The notes under the pieces were generated by a model. The model saw nothing but the letters and a program-made list of their open reading frames with translations, searched no databases and was not told the DNA's origin. The translations under genes were made by a program, and so were the position numbers. A stretch of DNA of 64,000 nucleotides. Origin: Bacteroidales bacterium UBA7258 (GTDB lineage: Bacteria > Bacteroidota > Bacteroidia > Bacteroidales > UBA932). The DNA is taken from positions 229,781-293,780 of the forward strand of contig DKSK01000027.1 in NCBI GenBank assembly GCA_002472565.1. The letters are read 5' to 3'. Positions within the stretch are counted from its first letter, which is position 1; each line of letters opens with the position of its first letter. Shown one piece after another: positions 36,238-44,870 of this stretch.

Positions 36238-36703
36238 TTAATAATTATTAAATACGCCTGAATCCTTAGTAAACGGATAATAAATTCTAAATTTTATTGT
36301 ATCGCGATTATTTCCCCAAATGTTGAGTACGCCAATCTTGTTTAATGTATCGTCTTGACTTGCTTTTTTCGTGAAAGGATGGCTGTGAGTAATTACTCTT
36401 ATGGTATATTTTGAGTCTTTATCCTTTTAACTATGCGTCCGAAGAAGTCTATTTCCCAGATATCCTTTCCCGTCTGGTCCATATTGTTTATTGGGTCGGA
36501 GGCGCAGTAGGCGTATGGGTTCACTTGAGGATATGTTGAAGCCTGGGGGTCGATGGACGTGAAGGCGCCGTCGGATTGAACAGCCCCTCAGGAAGAGGTG
36601 TTCCCACGGCGAAATCGTAGGAGGCTTCCTGGCAATTCAGGGCTTCGAAGGCAGATGTCAGCAGCAGAGCGATTGCAGATGCGAGTGTGGTGTTTCTCTT
36701 CAT
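36238..36703 (-). pseudogene. Broken RHS-repeat/JAB-like toxin gene, 3' remnant
   Basis: Three pieces in different frames form a gene end. (1) From the ATG at 36703, a signal-like start MKRNTTLASAIALLLTSAF runs to a stop at 36521. (2) In the next frame, 'FTSIDPQASTYPQ' and 'NPYAYCASDPINNMDQTGKD' are the classic C-terminal RHS core, running into 'IWEIDFFGRIVKRIK' and a stop at 36399. (3) After one more frame change near 36425, a toxin-like end has 'ITHSHPF', 'SQDD' and 'FRIYYPF' and stops at 36238. The HSHP...S..D pattern followed by F.IY.P resembles JAB-like toxin domains of Bacteroidota RHS proteins. The gene has lost nearly all repeats and has two frameshifts, yet keeps an upstream -7 element. 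Confidence 0.7.
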
Positions 36704-36736
36704 GGCCATTGTGCCGGACCGTCTAGGCTGGCATCG

Positions 36737-36744
36737 CAAAGATA
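36737..36744 (-). promoter_or_regulatory. -7 element upstream of the RHS remnant
   Basis: TATCTTTG on the minus strand, 33 bases before the ATG at 36703. It could still drive the paralogous secreted genes downstream. The remaining 200 bases up to the LytTR gene hold GC-rich imperfect repeats of GGTTGGC/GGGCGGACAG type and a small hairpin (36780-36796) but no gene. Confidence 0.5.
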
Positions 36745-36944
36745 GCCAATTTTTCGGATATTTATAACGTTACTATGAATTTCGTCCTTTCGACGAATTC
36801 TTTGGCCGGGAGAATAGTCGGTTGGCGGGCGGACAGCCGGTTGGCAGGTAGTATTACCGGTTGCCCGGGCGGACAGCAGGCGGGAAAGGGAAACGCCGCA
36901 ACGGAAGACCGGCGCGAAGAGAGCGGAACGGGCGGCGGGGCCCG

Positions 36945-37838
36945 CTACGAAAGATTCTCGACGGCCGGGTTGAAATGGCCGAGGATGCTGTCGGAATAGG
37001 TCTTGGAGACAGGTATCGGCTTGATGGCATCGTTTTCAAGCACTATGACATAGCCGTCTTTCTCCTTGCGCAGAACCTTCACCTTGTCAAGATTGACAAT
37101 GTACTTTCTGTGGCAGCGTGCGAGACTGCTGCCGCTGAAGCTCTCCTCAACCGTCTTTAGGCGGCAGCGCAGCATATATTTCTTGAGCTCTCCCTCGCTA
37201 TCCGTGTACCAGACAATAATATAATTGTCATCAGACTCAATGAAATAGAGATTCGAGAGACTGACTGAAAGCTTCATCACCCCGCTGTTGTCGAAAAGGG
37301 TGATCTTTTTCTCTTCCGCCGGAGCAACAGGCTCATCAGAAACGATGTTCCTGTAATTCATGAGCCTGATAGTGTTATTCTTGTCGATGATGGCGAAATA
37401 CATCCCCGCTATGATTTCAGGAATTATCAGAGACATGAAGGCATAGACCAGCGAATTGAGAAAAATCTCGCCTATTCTCTCCCCTTCATGCAGCCTGATG
37501 ATTCCGAACCTGTCGCCGAGCTGGGAGAAAATGACATAAAGAAGGCAGATGACCACCATCTCGGTCAAATTCCACAGACCGTACTGCAACAAGGTCAGTT
37601 TCATGCTCCTGGTCGCATACATCACTCTCTTGCTGATAATGATGACGACAAGGCCGATAAGGAAAAAGGCGGCCGTGAAGGCGAAGGCCAGGGAGCCTCC
37701 GAGCTCGAACCAGGCATTGTGCGAGAACGGAATGCTCACGAGCATGAAGACAAGCGAAAAGAAAGCCGTGAAAGTCACGGTTCCGATCAGCTGATATTTG
37801 CTTCTCAGATAAGAAGGAATCTCATCCTTAAGGCTCAT
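36945..37838 (-). CDS. Membrane-anchored LytTR-family transcriptional regulator
   Basis: 297 residues. Four hydrophobic segments (about 17-38, 46-68, 84-105 and 128-148) precede a C-terminal LytTR DNA-binding domain with 'LYFIESDDNYIIVWYTD' and 'LARCHRKYIVNLDKVKVLRK'. LytTR domains bind DNA through beta strands. With no receiver domain, the sensing part must be the membrane region. It is a single gene; its target is not evident. Confidence 0.88.
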   Translation of the reverse strand: MSLKDEIPSYLRSKYQLIGTVTFTAFFSLVFMLVSIPFSHNAWFELGGSLAFAFTAAFFLIGLVVIIISKRVMYATRSMKLTLLQYGLWNLTEMVVICLLYVIFSQLGDRFGIIRLHEGERIGEIFLNSLVYAFMSLIIPEIIAGMYFAIIDKNNTIRLMNYRNIVSDEPVAPAEEKKITLFDNSGVMKLSVSLSNLYFIESDDNYIIVWYTDSEGELKKYMLRCRLKTVEESFSGSSLARCHRKYIVNLDKVKVLRKEKDGYVIVLENDAIKPIPVSKTYSDSILGHFNPAVENLS

Positions 37839-37858
37839 GGTGCATTCTCCTAGTGTGG

Positions 37859-37866
37859 CAAATATA
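37859..37866 (-). promoter_or_regulatory. -7 element of the LytTR gene
   Basis: TATATTTG on the minus strand, 20 bases before the ATG; AGGAG lies in the leader. Confidence 0.6.
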
Positions 37867-38015
37867 CTTCATTCGGATGAGATTTACAAAGGCTGAAGGC
37901 CGGCAAAAGGGACTGAATTTCGCCACAAAAGAGCGGAACTCACCCTCAGAAGGCTGTGAAAATCCCACACCGCTCCACTTCGCCACATTAATTTTCACTC
38001 CATATTATTTAGAGG

Positions 38016-38023
38016 TATTTTTG
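38016..38023 (+). promoter_or_regulatory. -7 element of fabH
   Basis: TATTTTTG on the plus strand, about 80 bases upstream of the fabH ATG. The rest of the 270-base intergenic region shows no gene. Confidence 0.5.
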
Positions 38024-38107
38024 TGGCAGTAAATTGGAATCAAAGAGATATCGGATATACTTCTTGCCATACGGCGAAAGAGGGCGATTGAAAAACACAG
38101 AAGACAA

Positions 38108-39055
38108 ATGAAGATAATCGGAACAGGCAGTTCACTGCCGAAAAAGGTCGTGACGAACGACATGCTATCGGAATTTCTCGACACGAGCGACGAGTGGATA
38201 GTTCCCCGCACCGGAATACATTCCAGACACGTGATCTCCGATGAGGAGATCTGGGAACTCGGTGCCGACGCGGCGAGGAAGGCGCTGGAGATGGCCGGCA
38301 AGAAGCCGGAAGACATTGACTACTTCATCTGCTCGAACGTGGTTACGGAATACATGACTCCGGGTCTGAGCTGCGTTATCTCCTCGATGATCGGACTCTC
38401 CTGCCCTTGCATTGACATCAACTGCGCCTGCCCTGGCTTCATCTTCGCCCTGGACATAGCCGAAACCCACTTCAAGGCAGGGGCCGTGAAGAATGTGCTC
38501 ATCGTCTGCGCCGAGGAACCGACCAGAATGACCAGCTGGCAAGACCGCTCCACCTGCGTTCTCTTCGGAGACGGAGCCGGAGCCGTAGTCCTCACAGAAG
38601 GCTGCAACATCAAGGGCATCAAACTCCATTCAGAACCTGACCCGACTAAAATATGGCAGAAGCGCAGGCTCATGCCGACTCCATACATCACCAAGGAAGA
38701 GGAAGACGTTCCCCTCCAGATGAAGGGGCGTGAGGTCTTCCGCTTTGCCGTCCAGGCTTCCACCACCCAGGTAGAAGCCCTGCTGGGCGAGATTGGAATG
38801 GACAAGTCCGAGGTCTCTTACTACATGGTTCATCAGGCGAATCTCAGAATCATCAACGCCATCAAACAGTACCTCGGAGAACCTGACGAGAAATTCCCTA
38901 CCAACATCGCGGATCATGGGAATTCGAGTTCGGCTTCATGCACCATCCTGCTCGACGAATGCAACCGCAAGGGCATGTTCAAAGAGGGTGATGTTCTGGT
39001 TTTCAGCGCCTTCGGTGCTGGCCTCCTGAGCGGCGCCGCCGTTGTCGAATGGTAG
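38108..39055 (+). CDS. fabH: 3-oxoacyl-ACP synthase III (FabH)
   Basis: 315 residues. The catalytic Cys108 is in INCACPGFIFALDIA, the His in VHQANLRIINA and the Asn in DHGNSSSAS, giving the complete Cys-His-Asn triad. 'TSDEWIVPRTGIHSRH' is the usual N-terminal motif. The enzyme condenses acetyl-CoA (or branched acyl-CoA) with malonyl-ACP to start fatty acid synthesis. It heads a run of fatty acid genes on the plus strand. Confidence 0.95.
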   Translation: MKIIGTGSSLPKKVVTNDMLSEFLDTSDEWIVPRTGIHSRHVISDEEIWELGADAARKALEMAGKKPEDIDYFICSNVVTEYMTPGLSCVISSMIGLSCPCIDINCACPGFIFALDIAETHFKAGAVKNVLIVCAEEPTRMTSWQDRSTCVLFGDGAGAVVLTEGCNIKGIKLHSEPDPTKIWQKRRLMPTPYITKEEEDVPLQMKGREVFRFAVQASTTQVEALLGEIGMDKSEVSYYMVHQANLRIINAIKQYLGEPDEKFPTNIADHGNSSSASCTILLDECNRKGMFKEGDVLVFSAFGAGLLSGAAVVEW

Positions 39056-39125
39056 AGTAAGTGTGCCATATCGTCCATAATGTGGGCGCTAAAGGGTTCA
39101 TAAAGACTTATTTTGATATTTTTGC

Positions 39126-39133
39126 TAAATTTG
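39126..39133 (+). promoter_or_regulatory. -7 element upstream of fabK
   Basis: TAAATTTG, 23 bases before the fabK ATG, so fabK-fabF-fabZ may be transcribed apart from fabH. Confidence 0.6.
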
Positions 39134-39156
39134 CAATTCAGAAAATACACCTATAG

Positions 39157-40104
39157 ATGATAAAAAGCGTAATTTGCGATATCCTCGGCATTGAACGTCC
39201 TATTTTCCAGGGCGGAATGGCCTGGATCGCCGATGCGAAGCTCGCGGCCGCGGTATCCAACGCCGGAGGTCTCGGGCTTATCTCATCAATCAATTTCGGG
39301 ACCGAAGCCGTAAGGGCGGAAATCAAGAAGGCCCGTGAACTCACCGACAAGCCTTTCGGCGTAAACATCATGCTGGCGGCGCCGAATGCGGCGGAAATCG
39401 CCGACATGGTGGTTGAAGAGGGAGTCAAAATCCTCACCACCGGAGCCGGATCTCCCGCCCCTTATGTTGAGAAATGGAAGGCCGCCGGGATCAAGTTCAT
39501 CCCGGTAATCGCCTCCGTAGCCTATGCCATCAAGATGGAAGAACTCGGAGCCACGGCGGTAGTCGCCGAAGGAGCCGAATCCGGCGGACATATCGGCGAC
39601 AACCATACCATGGCCCTGGTGCCTCAGGTCGTAGACGCTGTCAAGATCCCGGTTCTTGCAGCCGGCGGAATCTTCGACGGAAGAGGCGCGGCGGCCGCCT
39701 TCATGCTGGGCGCCTGCGGGGTACAGTGCGGAACACGTTTCCTTTTGGCAGATGAATGCCATATCCATGAAGTCTACAAAGAGAGGCTGATCGCGGCCTC
39801 AGACGTCAGCACGATTGTTACCGGCAAATCTCTCGGGGATGCCGTCCGCTCCCTCAAGACCCCATTCTCCAAGAAATTCTTCAAGATGGAGTATGATCCT
39901 TCAATCCCGAAGGAGGAGGTCCTCGAGTTCGGAAGAGGCTCCATGCGCAAGGCCGTCTTCGACGGAGACCTTTCGGGAGGAAGTTTCCTCGCCGGAGAAG
40001 TTGCAGGAATGTGCAAGAAGAAAGAAAGCGCAAAAGAAATAGTTGACGATATCATGGACGGCGCAGAGAGACTGCTCAAAGGCGCATCAAACCTTATCGC
40101 TTAA
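39157..40104 (+). CDS. fabK: Enoyl-ACP reductase II, FabK type (FMN)
   Basis: 315 residues of the FMN-dependent TIM-barrel family that includes FabK and nitronate monooxygenases. 'IFQGGMAWIADAKLAAAVSN', 'VVAEGAESGGHIGD' with the catalytic His, and 'PVLAAGGIFDGRGAAAAFML' are all present. FabK reduces the enoyl-ACP double bond in the last step of chain elongation and is insensitive to triclosan. Its place between fabH and fabF supports FabK over nitronate monooxygenase. Confidence 0.9.
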   Translation: MIKSVICDILGIERPIFQGGMAWIADAKLAAAVSNAGGLGLISSINFGTEAVRAEIKKARELTDKPFGVNIMLAAPNAAEIADMVVEEGVKILTTGAGSPAPYVEKWKAAGIKFIPVIASVAYAIKMEELGATAVVAEGAESGGHIGDNHTMALVPQVVDAVKIPVLAAGGIFDGRGAAAAFMLGACGVQCGTRFLLADECHIHEVYKERLIAASDVSTIVTGKSLGDAVRSLKTPFSKKFFKMEYDPSIPKEEVLEFGRGSMRKAVFDGDLSGGSFLAGEVAGMCKKKESAKEIVDDIMDGAERLLKGASNLIA

Positions 40105-40105
40105 T

Positions 40106-41374
40106 ATGGAAGACAAAATCAGAAGAGTTGTAGTTACAGGAATGGGAGTGATCTCTTCCGTAGGCAACGATGTAAACACTTTTTGGAACAATCTCATCAA
40201 CGGAGTCTGCGGAATAGACTATATCAAAGAATTCCCGACTGATGATCTCGAGGTCAAGATCGCCGGAAAGATCAAGGATTTCGATCCTCTCCAGTTCGGT
40301 ATGGACAAGCCATTCGTCCGCAAACAGGACAAATTCACGCAGTACGGCATGGCGGCCGCATGGCAGGCCATGAACGATTCGGGGCTCCATTCCGAAGGCG
40401 AAAACAAGAACATCGACCCGTTCCGTCTCGGAACCTATGTAGGCTCCGGTATCGGCGGCTTCGAAACCCAGTACAGGGAAACGGCGAAAATGATCGAGGA
40501 TCCTTCCGGAAGATGGATCTCCCCTAACTTCATCCCTACGATGATTTCCAACATCGCCGCGGGACACATTGCCATAAAGCATCACGCCCAGGGCCCTTGC
40601 CTTGACATCGTGACAGCCTGCGCAACCTCCTCACATTGCATCGGCGAAGCCCTCCGGGCCATCCGCCACGGCTATGCAGACGCCATCATCGCCGGAGGCT
40701 GCGAGAACGCTACGATTCCGCTCGGAATCGCCGGTTTCGCCAACGCCAAGGCTCTCACCCACGACTCCGACCCTAAGCACGCCTGCCTTCCGTTCAACCT
40801 CAACAGAAAAGGTTTCGTGATGGGCGATGGCGCCGGCGTTCTCGTTCTTGAGGAGCTGGAGCACGCCAAGCAGCGCGGAGCTAAGATTTACGCCGAGATG
40901 GTCGGCTACGGCAACACCTGCGACGCCTACCATCCTACGGCTCCGGCTCCTAGCGGAGAACCTCAGGCTGAGTGCATCAGAATCGCTCTGAGGGAGGCCG
41001 GCTTCGATGAAACTAAGGACAATGTCTACATCAACGCTCATGGAACCGGGACCCACCTTAACGACGTGGCCGAAACCGTAGCCTATAAGCATGCCTTCGG
41101 AGACTTCGCCTACAAGTGCCACATCAGTTCCACCAAGTCCATGACCGGACACATGTTCGGAGCCGCCGGCGCCGCAGAGGCCATCGCTACCATCCAGGTT
41201 CTCCGTACCGGCATCATCCCTCCGACAATCAATCTCGACACTCCGGATCCAGAGTGCGATCTGGACTACACTCCTAACAAGGCCGTTAAGTCCGACATTA
41301 CCCTCGGAATCTCCGACTCTCTGGGCTTCGGCGGACACGATGCGTGCGTAGCCTTCAGAAAGTACGAGGACTAA
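40106..41374 (+). CDS. fabF: 3-oxoacyl-ACP synthase II (FabF)
   Basis: 422 residues from MEDKIRRVVVTGMG, which starts 1 base after the fabK stop; the upstream in-frame start lies inside fabK. The Cys nucleophile is in DIVTACATSSHCIGEAL, and the two His in NAHGTGTHLND and STKSMTGHMFGAAGAAE complete the KAS II site. It elongates acyl-ACP with malonyl-ACP. Confidence 0.96.
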   Translation: MEDKIRRVVVTGMGVISSVGNDVNTFWNNLINGVCGIDYIKEFPTDDLEVKIAGKIKDFDPLQFGMDKPFVRKQDKFTQYGMAAAWQAMNDSGLHSEGENKNIDPFRLGTYVGSGIGGFETQYRETAKMIEDPSGRWISPNFIPTMISNIAAGHIAIKHHAQGPCLDIVTACATSSHCIGEALRAIRHGYADAIIAGGCENATIPLGIAGFANAKALTHDSDPKHACLPFNLNRKGFVMGDGAGVLVLEELEHAKQRGAKIYAEMVGYGNTCDAYHPTAPAPSGEPQAECIRIALREAGFDETKDNVYINAHGTGTHLNDVAETVAYKHAFGDFAYKCHISSTKSMTGHMFGAAGAAEAIATIQVLRTGIIPPTINLDTPDPECDLDYTPNKAVKSDITLGISDSLGFGGHDACVAFRKYED

Positions 41375-41399
41375 GCCAAGACCAATAAAGAAAAGAACG

Positions 41400-41828
41400 A
41401 TGGAAACTTATAGCAAAGAAGAAATCAAGACGTTCCTCCCTCACAGAGAGCCAATGTTGCTTCTCGATTCCGCTTCCATTGACGATGAGGGCATCGCCCA
41501 TGGAAAGTACCTAATCAAAGAGGATGAATTCTTCACGAGGGGACATTTCCCGGGGAACCCGATTGTTCCGGGCGTAATCCAGTGCGAAATCATGGCCCAG
41601 AGCTGCGCCATCTTGGTCAAGGATGAAATTCCGGGACACATGACGCTCTACGCCGGGATAGACGGAGTCCGTTTCAAGAACGTGGTCCGTCCGGGCGACC
41701 TCTGCGAGACGACTTGCAAACTCATCGACCGCCGCGGAGATCTTTTCTTCTGCAGCGCGAAGCTTGAGGTCGGCGGAAAGCTCGCCTGCAGAGGCAAGCT
41801 CACCTTCGCCCTTGTGCCTAAGGAATAA
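41400..41828 (+). CDS. fabZ: 3-hydroxyacyl-ACP dehydratase FabZ-type
   Basis: 142 residues, hotdog fold. 'LPHREPMLLLD', the catalytic His49 in GHFPGNPIVPGV and Glu63 in QCEIMAQ match FabZ. It removes water from 3-hydroxyacyl-ACP. It follows fabF by 25 bases and ends the cluster before a strong hairpin. No acpP, fabD or fabG is nearby, so the pathway is completed elsewhere in the genome. Confidence 0.93.
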   Translation: METYSKEEIKTFLPHREPMLLLDSASIDDEGIAHGKYLIKEDEFFTRGHFPGNPIVPGVIQCEIMAQSCAILVKDEIPGHMTLYAGIDGVRFKNVVRPGDLCETTCKLIDRRGDLFFCSAKLEVGGKLACRGKLTFALVPKE

Positions 41829-41858
41829 TCCGATGAATATGCGTCTTCTAGACGCTCT

Positions 41859-41900
41859 AAATAAGTAGGGCGGCCCGTTCTGGGACCGCCCTCCTTATTT
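41859..41900. terminator. Bidirectional terminator between fabZ and the Ig-like lipoprotein gene
   Basis: A long stem (AATAAG...GGGCGG paired with CCGCCC...CTTATT) between convergent genes. A second small hairpin (GCGTCT/AGACGC, 41841-41855) lies just before it on the fabZ side. Confidence 0.75.
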
Positions 41901-41920
41901 ATGCCTCTGTCGTTGAAAGG

Positions 41921-43285
41921 CTAGCGGGCTAAGGATCTGCGGACTTTGTGAGGAGCAGGCGAAGAAGGACGGCGGTAACGCGCAGCCACACGGGACTTCA
42001 GTCTCTCGAAGTCGGCCTCGGAAACCTCCGGCGCCTTAGACTCGGCGCTCTTGGTCATAGTGGCCGGGAAGGTCATATAATAATCCGACATCAGGCTGAA
42101 AGAATCGTTCTGACCTGCATCAGAAGGGAGAAGGAAATAATCCATCCCGGTATAATCTGAGGCAGTCTTGCCGCTTTCGTCAAGCGAATATGTCTTCTCC
42201 GCCTTGACCTCCGCGCTTTTTCCATCGGAAGACAGCTCGCCATAGCCACAGACCTCATTCTCCTGGGTAATGACAAAATTATCCGAACCCTGGCTTACAT
42301 TCCCGAGGAAATAGAGATCGAAGTGTTTGTCGGAATTGTCCACCACGTCATAGAGGTACTGATTATAGAAAAGCAAATCGCCGGTAGAAGCCTCAAAGGC
42401 GGCCTTGAAAGGAAGATCGTTGAAACCATGGAAGCCGTCGACCTCATAATAATAATTGGCCTCGAAGTCTCTAATGGTCACGTTGCAGCTGGCCTCTGAG
42501 CCGCTGTTCTGTCCGAAGGTCATTTTCCAGGTACCGAGCCACTTGGAGAAGGCCGCGCTTGGAGTTTCCTCCTTGACCTCGAACTCGGCCTTTCTGTAAG
42601 AGCCGGTCATTGCAGAGCCATCGCTCTTCACGCCCAGGGCCACGGCCACATAGGTGCCATGAGTAAGGACGTAGAAGGCGGTGGTAGACCCGCCGTTCGT
42701 TATGTTATTGACATAGTTAGGATCCTGCTTGATTCCGGCCTGGAGCTCGGCGAAAATATCGGCGGCAAGCTTCGAAATGTCGCCGGCATAGCCTCTGTCG
42801 GCTTCAGAAGCCGTGAAAATGCTTTTCTCGATGACGTAGAGATAATAATAGTCCTGGTCGGGAGCCTTCACCTCAATCTCTTCGTAAACTCCGTCTTTTT
42901 CGCTGACTCTTCCCTTATAATCGATGGACCAGCTGGTATTCTCAGTCAGATCTCCAGACTGCGAGCCAGTTACGGTCACGTTGCAAATCGCCGTGAGGCC
43001 TTCGGAACTGGCTATGACCTGAGCTGTTCCCGCGCCTACCGCGTAGACGGTCCCGTTGTCGACAGTAGCCACCTCAGTGTCGGAAGAAGTCCATGTGATG
43101 ACCGGGGCATTGAGGGTCCTGGGCGAATATGATAAGGAGAGGACGGAAGTTCCGCCCGGAGCGAGAGTCAATGTAGAAGGAGTGACAGAAAGTGATCTGA
43201 GTCCCTCTTTGTCATCATTGCCGCCGCAGGAAGTCATAAGGACCGCCGCCGCAAGGGTCAGCATTGCTAAGAACTTGGCTTTCAT
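41921..43285 (-). CDS. Lipoprotein with bacterial Ig-like (BIG2) domain
   Basis: 454 residues. The lipoprotein signal ends at Cys20 (LMTSC). A BIG2 domain spans about 30-110, with 'VTPSTLTLAPGGTSVLSL' and 'ITWTSSDTEVATVDNGTVYA'. The rest, about 120-420, is beta-rich with no recognised domain; a basic Arg/Pro tail ends the protein, which is odd for a surface lipoprotein. It probably sits at the outer membrane facing periplasm or surface. Binding partner unknown. Confidence 0.85.
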   Translation of the reverse strand: MKAKFLAMLTLAAAVLMTSCGGNDDKEGLRSLSVTPSTLTLAPGGTSVLSLSYSPRTLNAPVITWTSSDTEVATVDNGTVYAVGAGTAQVIASSEGLTAICNVTVTGSQSGDLTENTSWSIDYKGRVSEKDGVYEEIEVKAPDQDYYYLYVIEKSIFTASEADRGYAGDISKLAADIFAELQAGIKQDPNYVNNITNGGSTTAFYVLTHGTYVAVALGVKSDGSAMTGSYRKAEFEVKEETPSAAFSKWLGTWKMTFGQNSGSEASCNVTIRDFEANYYYEVDGFHGFNDLPFKAAFEASTGDLLFYNQYLYDVVDNSDKHFDLYFLGNVSQGSDNFVITQENEVCGYGELSSDGKSAEVKAEKTYSLDESGKTASDYTGMDYFLLPSDAGQNDSFSLMSDYYMTFPATMTKSAESKAPEVSEADFERLKSRVAARYRRPSSPAPHKVRRSLAR

Positions 43286-43309
43286 AATGGTAGTATGGTA
43301 TTAAAATGC

Positions 43310-43771
43310 CTATTCATGAGTGGCGAAACGATGCTTGGCAAGATCCTCCCACTTTGTCCCGGGGCGTCCGTAATTAGCATAAGGATAGATGCTTATGCCG
43401 CCTCTAGGAGTAAAGAAGCCTGTCACTTCAATATACTTCGGATCCATGAGTTTGACAAGGTCCTTCATAATCTTGTTCACGCAGTCCTCATGGAAGTCAC
43501 CATGGTTTCGGAAACTGAAGAGATAGAGTTTAAGGCTCTTACTCTCCACCATCTTCACGTCCGGGACGTAGCTGATGCGGATTTCCGCGAAGTCAGGCTG
43601 GCCCGTGATCGGGCAAAGCGAAGTGAACTCCGGGCAGTTGAAACGCACCCAGTAGTCGTTGTCAGGATGCTTGTTCACGAAGGTCTCAAGCACCTCCGGA
43701 GCATAATCCATCTTATACTCCGTCTTTTTGCCAAGGGCCTTAAGGCCCTCCGATTCTCTTCCTTCAGCCAT
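43310..43771 (-). CDS. queF: NADPH-dependent 7-cyano-7-deazaguanine reductase QueF
   Basis: 153 residues, the short unimodular QueF type. The catalytic Cys53 and Asp60 are in [13 protein letters not shown], and the QueF motif [18 protein letters not shown] follows. The enzyme reduces preQ0 to preQ1 for queuosine in tRNA. It starts 3 bases after prfA and precedes the Ig-like lipoprotein gene by 24 bases. Confidence 0.95.
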   Translation of the reverse strand: MAEGRESEGLKALGKKTEYKMDYAPEVLETFVNKHPDNDYWVRFNCPEFTSLCPITGQPDFAEIRISYVPDVKMVESKSLKLYLFSFRNHGDFHEDCVNKIMKDLVKLMDPKYIEVTGFFTPRGGISIYPYANYGRPGTKWEDLAKHRFATHE

Positions 43772-43774
43772 AGC

Positions 43775-44869
43775 TTAATCCCCTGCTTCTTTGAGCCTTT
43801 CAGCGTTTTCCGCAATCTGAAGCTGCTCTATGCAGGCCTCGATATCCCCGTCCATGAAGGCTGGAAGATTGTACATGGACCAGTTGATTCTATGGTCCGT
43901 GACTCTGGACTGCGGATAGTTGTAGGTACGGATCTTGGCCGAGCGGTCGCCGGAAGACACCATAGTGCGACGCTTTGCGGCGATGCTGTCGAGATATTTT
44001 TGATGTTCAAGGTTGTAGACCCTCGAACGGAGCTCTTCCATGGCCCTGTCATAGTTCTTATGCTGGGAGCGCTCCTCCTGGCACTGGACTACGATTCCTG
44101 TCGGGAGATGGGTCAGGCGGACGGCGGAATAGGTCGTATTGACGCCCTGGCCGCCAGGTCCGGAGGAGCAGAACAGGTCAAGACGGACATCGTTCGGATT
44201 GATCTGGATATCGAACTCTCCAGCCTCAGGGAAAACGGCCACGGAAGCCGCCGAAGTCTGGATTCTGCCTTGAGTCTCTGTCTGAGGCACTCTCTGGACA
44301 CGATGGACGCCGGACTCGTATTTCATGATTCCATAGACCCCGTCGGTGCTTGATGAGAGTTTGAAGACTATCTTCTTGTAGCCGCCAGAAGTGCCTGGAG
44401 TCTCGTCAGAGACCTCAAGCTTCCAGCCCTTGCGGTCTGCGAACATCGAATACATGCGGAAAAGGTCACCGGCGAAAATCGCCGCCTCATCTCCGCCAGT
44501 GCCGCCTCGGATTTCCACCATGGCGTTCTTGTTGTCGTCCGGATCGGCAGGAATAAGCAGCAACTTGATATTCTGCTCTATTTCCGGAAGTTTCGGCTCA
44601 ATGTCCTCAATCTCGGCGCGGGCCATCTCCCGCAGCTCTTCGTCCTTTTCATTGGCGACGATCTCCTTGGCCTCGGCCAATTCATCGAGTTTAGCCTTGT
44701 AGTCGAGCCCGGCCTTGATGATCGGCTCAAGCTCTTTATAGTCTTTGTTGAGCTGGACATACTTTTTCATGTCCTGCATCGCTTCCGGACTCGAAATCTG
44801 CTCCTGAAGCGACCGGAATTTATCCTGAAGGCTCAGGACCTTGTCCAGCAATGAATTGTTATCTGCCAT
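43775..44869 (-). CDS. prfA: Peptide chain release factor 1
   Basis: 364 residues, standard for RF1. The GGQ loop is in SSGPGGQGVNTTYSAV, and 'HRVQRVPQTETQGRIQTSAA' is the class I release factor signature. RF1 reads UAA and UAG and releases the peptide on the ribosome. No frameshift site is present, which fits RF1 rather than RF2. It sits between the acetyltransferase-like gene (1 base upstream) and queF. Confidence 0.95.
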   Translation of the reverse strand: MADNNSLLDKVLSLQDKFRSLQEQISSPEAMQDMKKYVQLNKDYKELEPIIKAGLDYKAKLDELAEAKEIVANEKDEELREMARAEIEDIEPKLPEIEQNIKLLLIPADPDDNKNAMVEIRGGTGGDEAAIFAGDLFRMYSMFADRKGWKLEVSDETPGTSGGYKKIVFKLSSSTDGVYGIMKYESGVHRVQRVPQTETQGRIQTSAASVAVFPEAGEFDIQINPNDVRLDLFCSSGPGGQGVNTTYSAVRLTHLPTGIVVQCQEERSQHKNYDRAMEELRSRVYNLEHQKYLDSIAAKRRTMVSSGDRSAKIRTYNYPQSRVTDHRINWSMYNLPAFMDGDIEACIEQLQIAENAERLKEAGD

Positions 44870-44870
44870 A

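Noticed and set aside
36704..36944. Imperfect GGTTGGC/GGGCGGACAG repeats as a possible mobile element end
   Set aside because: Too short and irregular; no transposase or paired terminal repeats seen.
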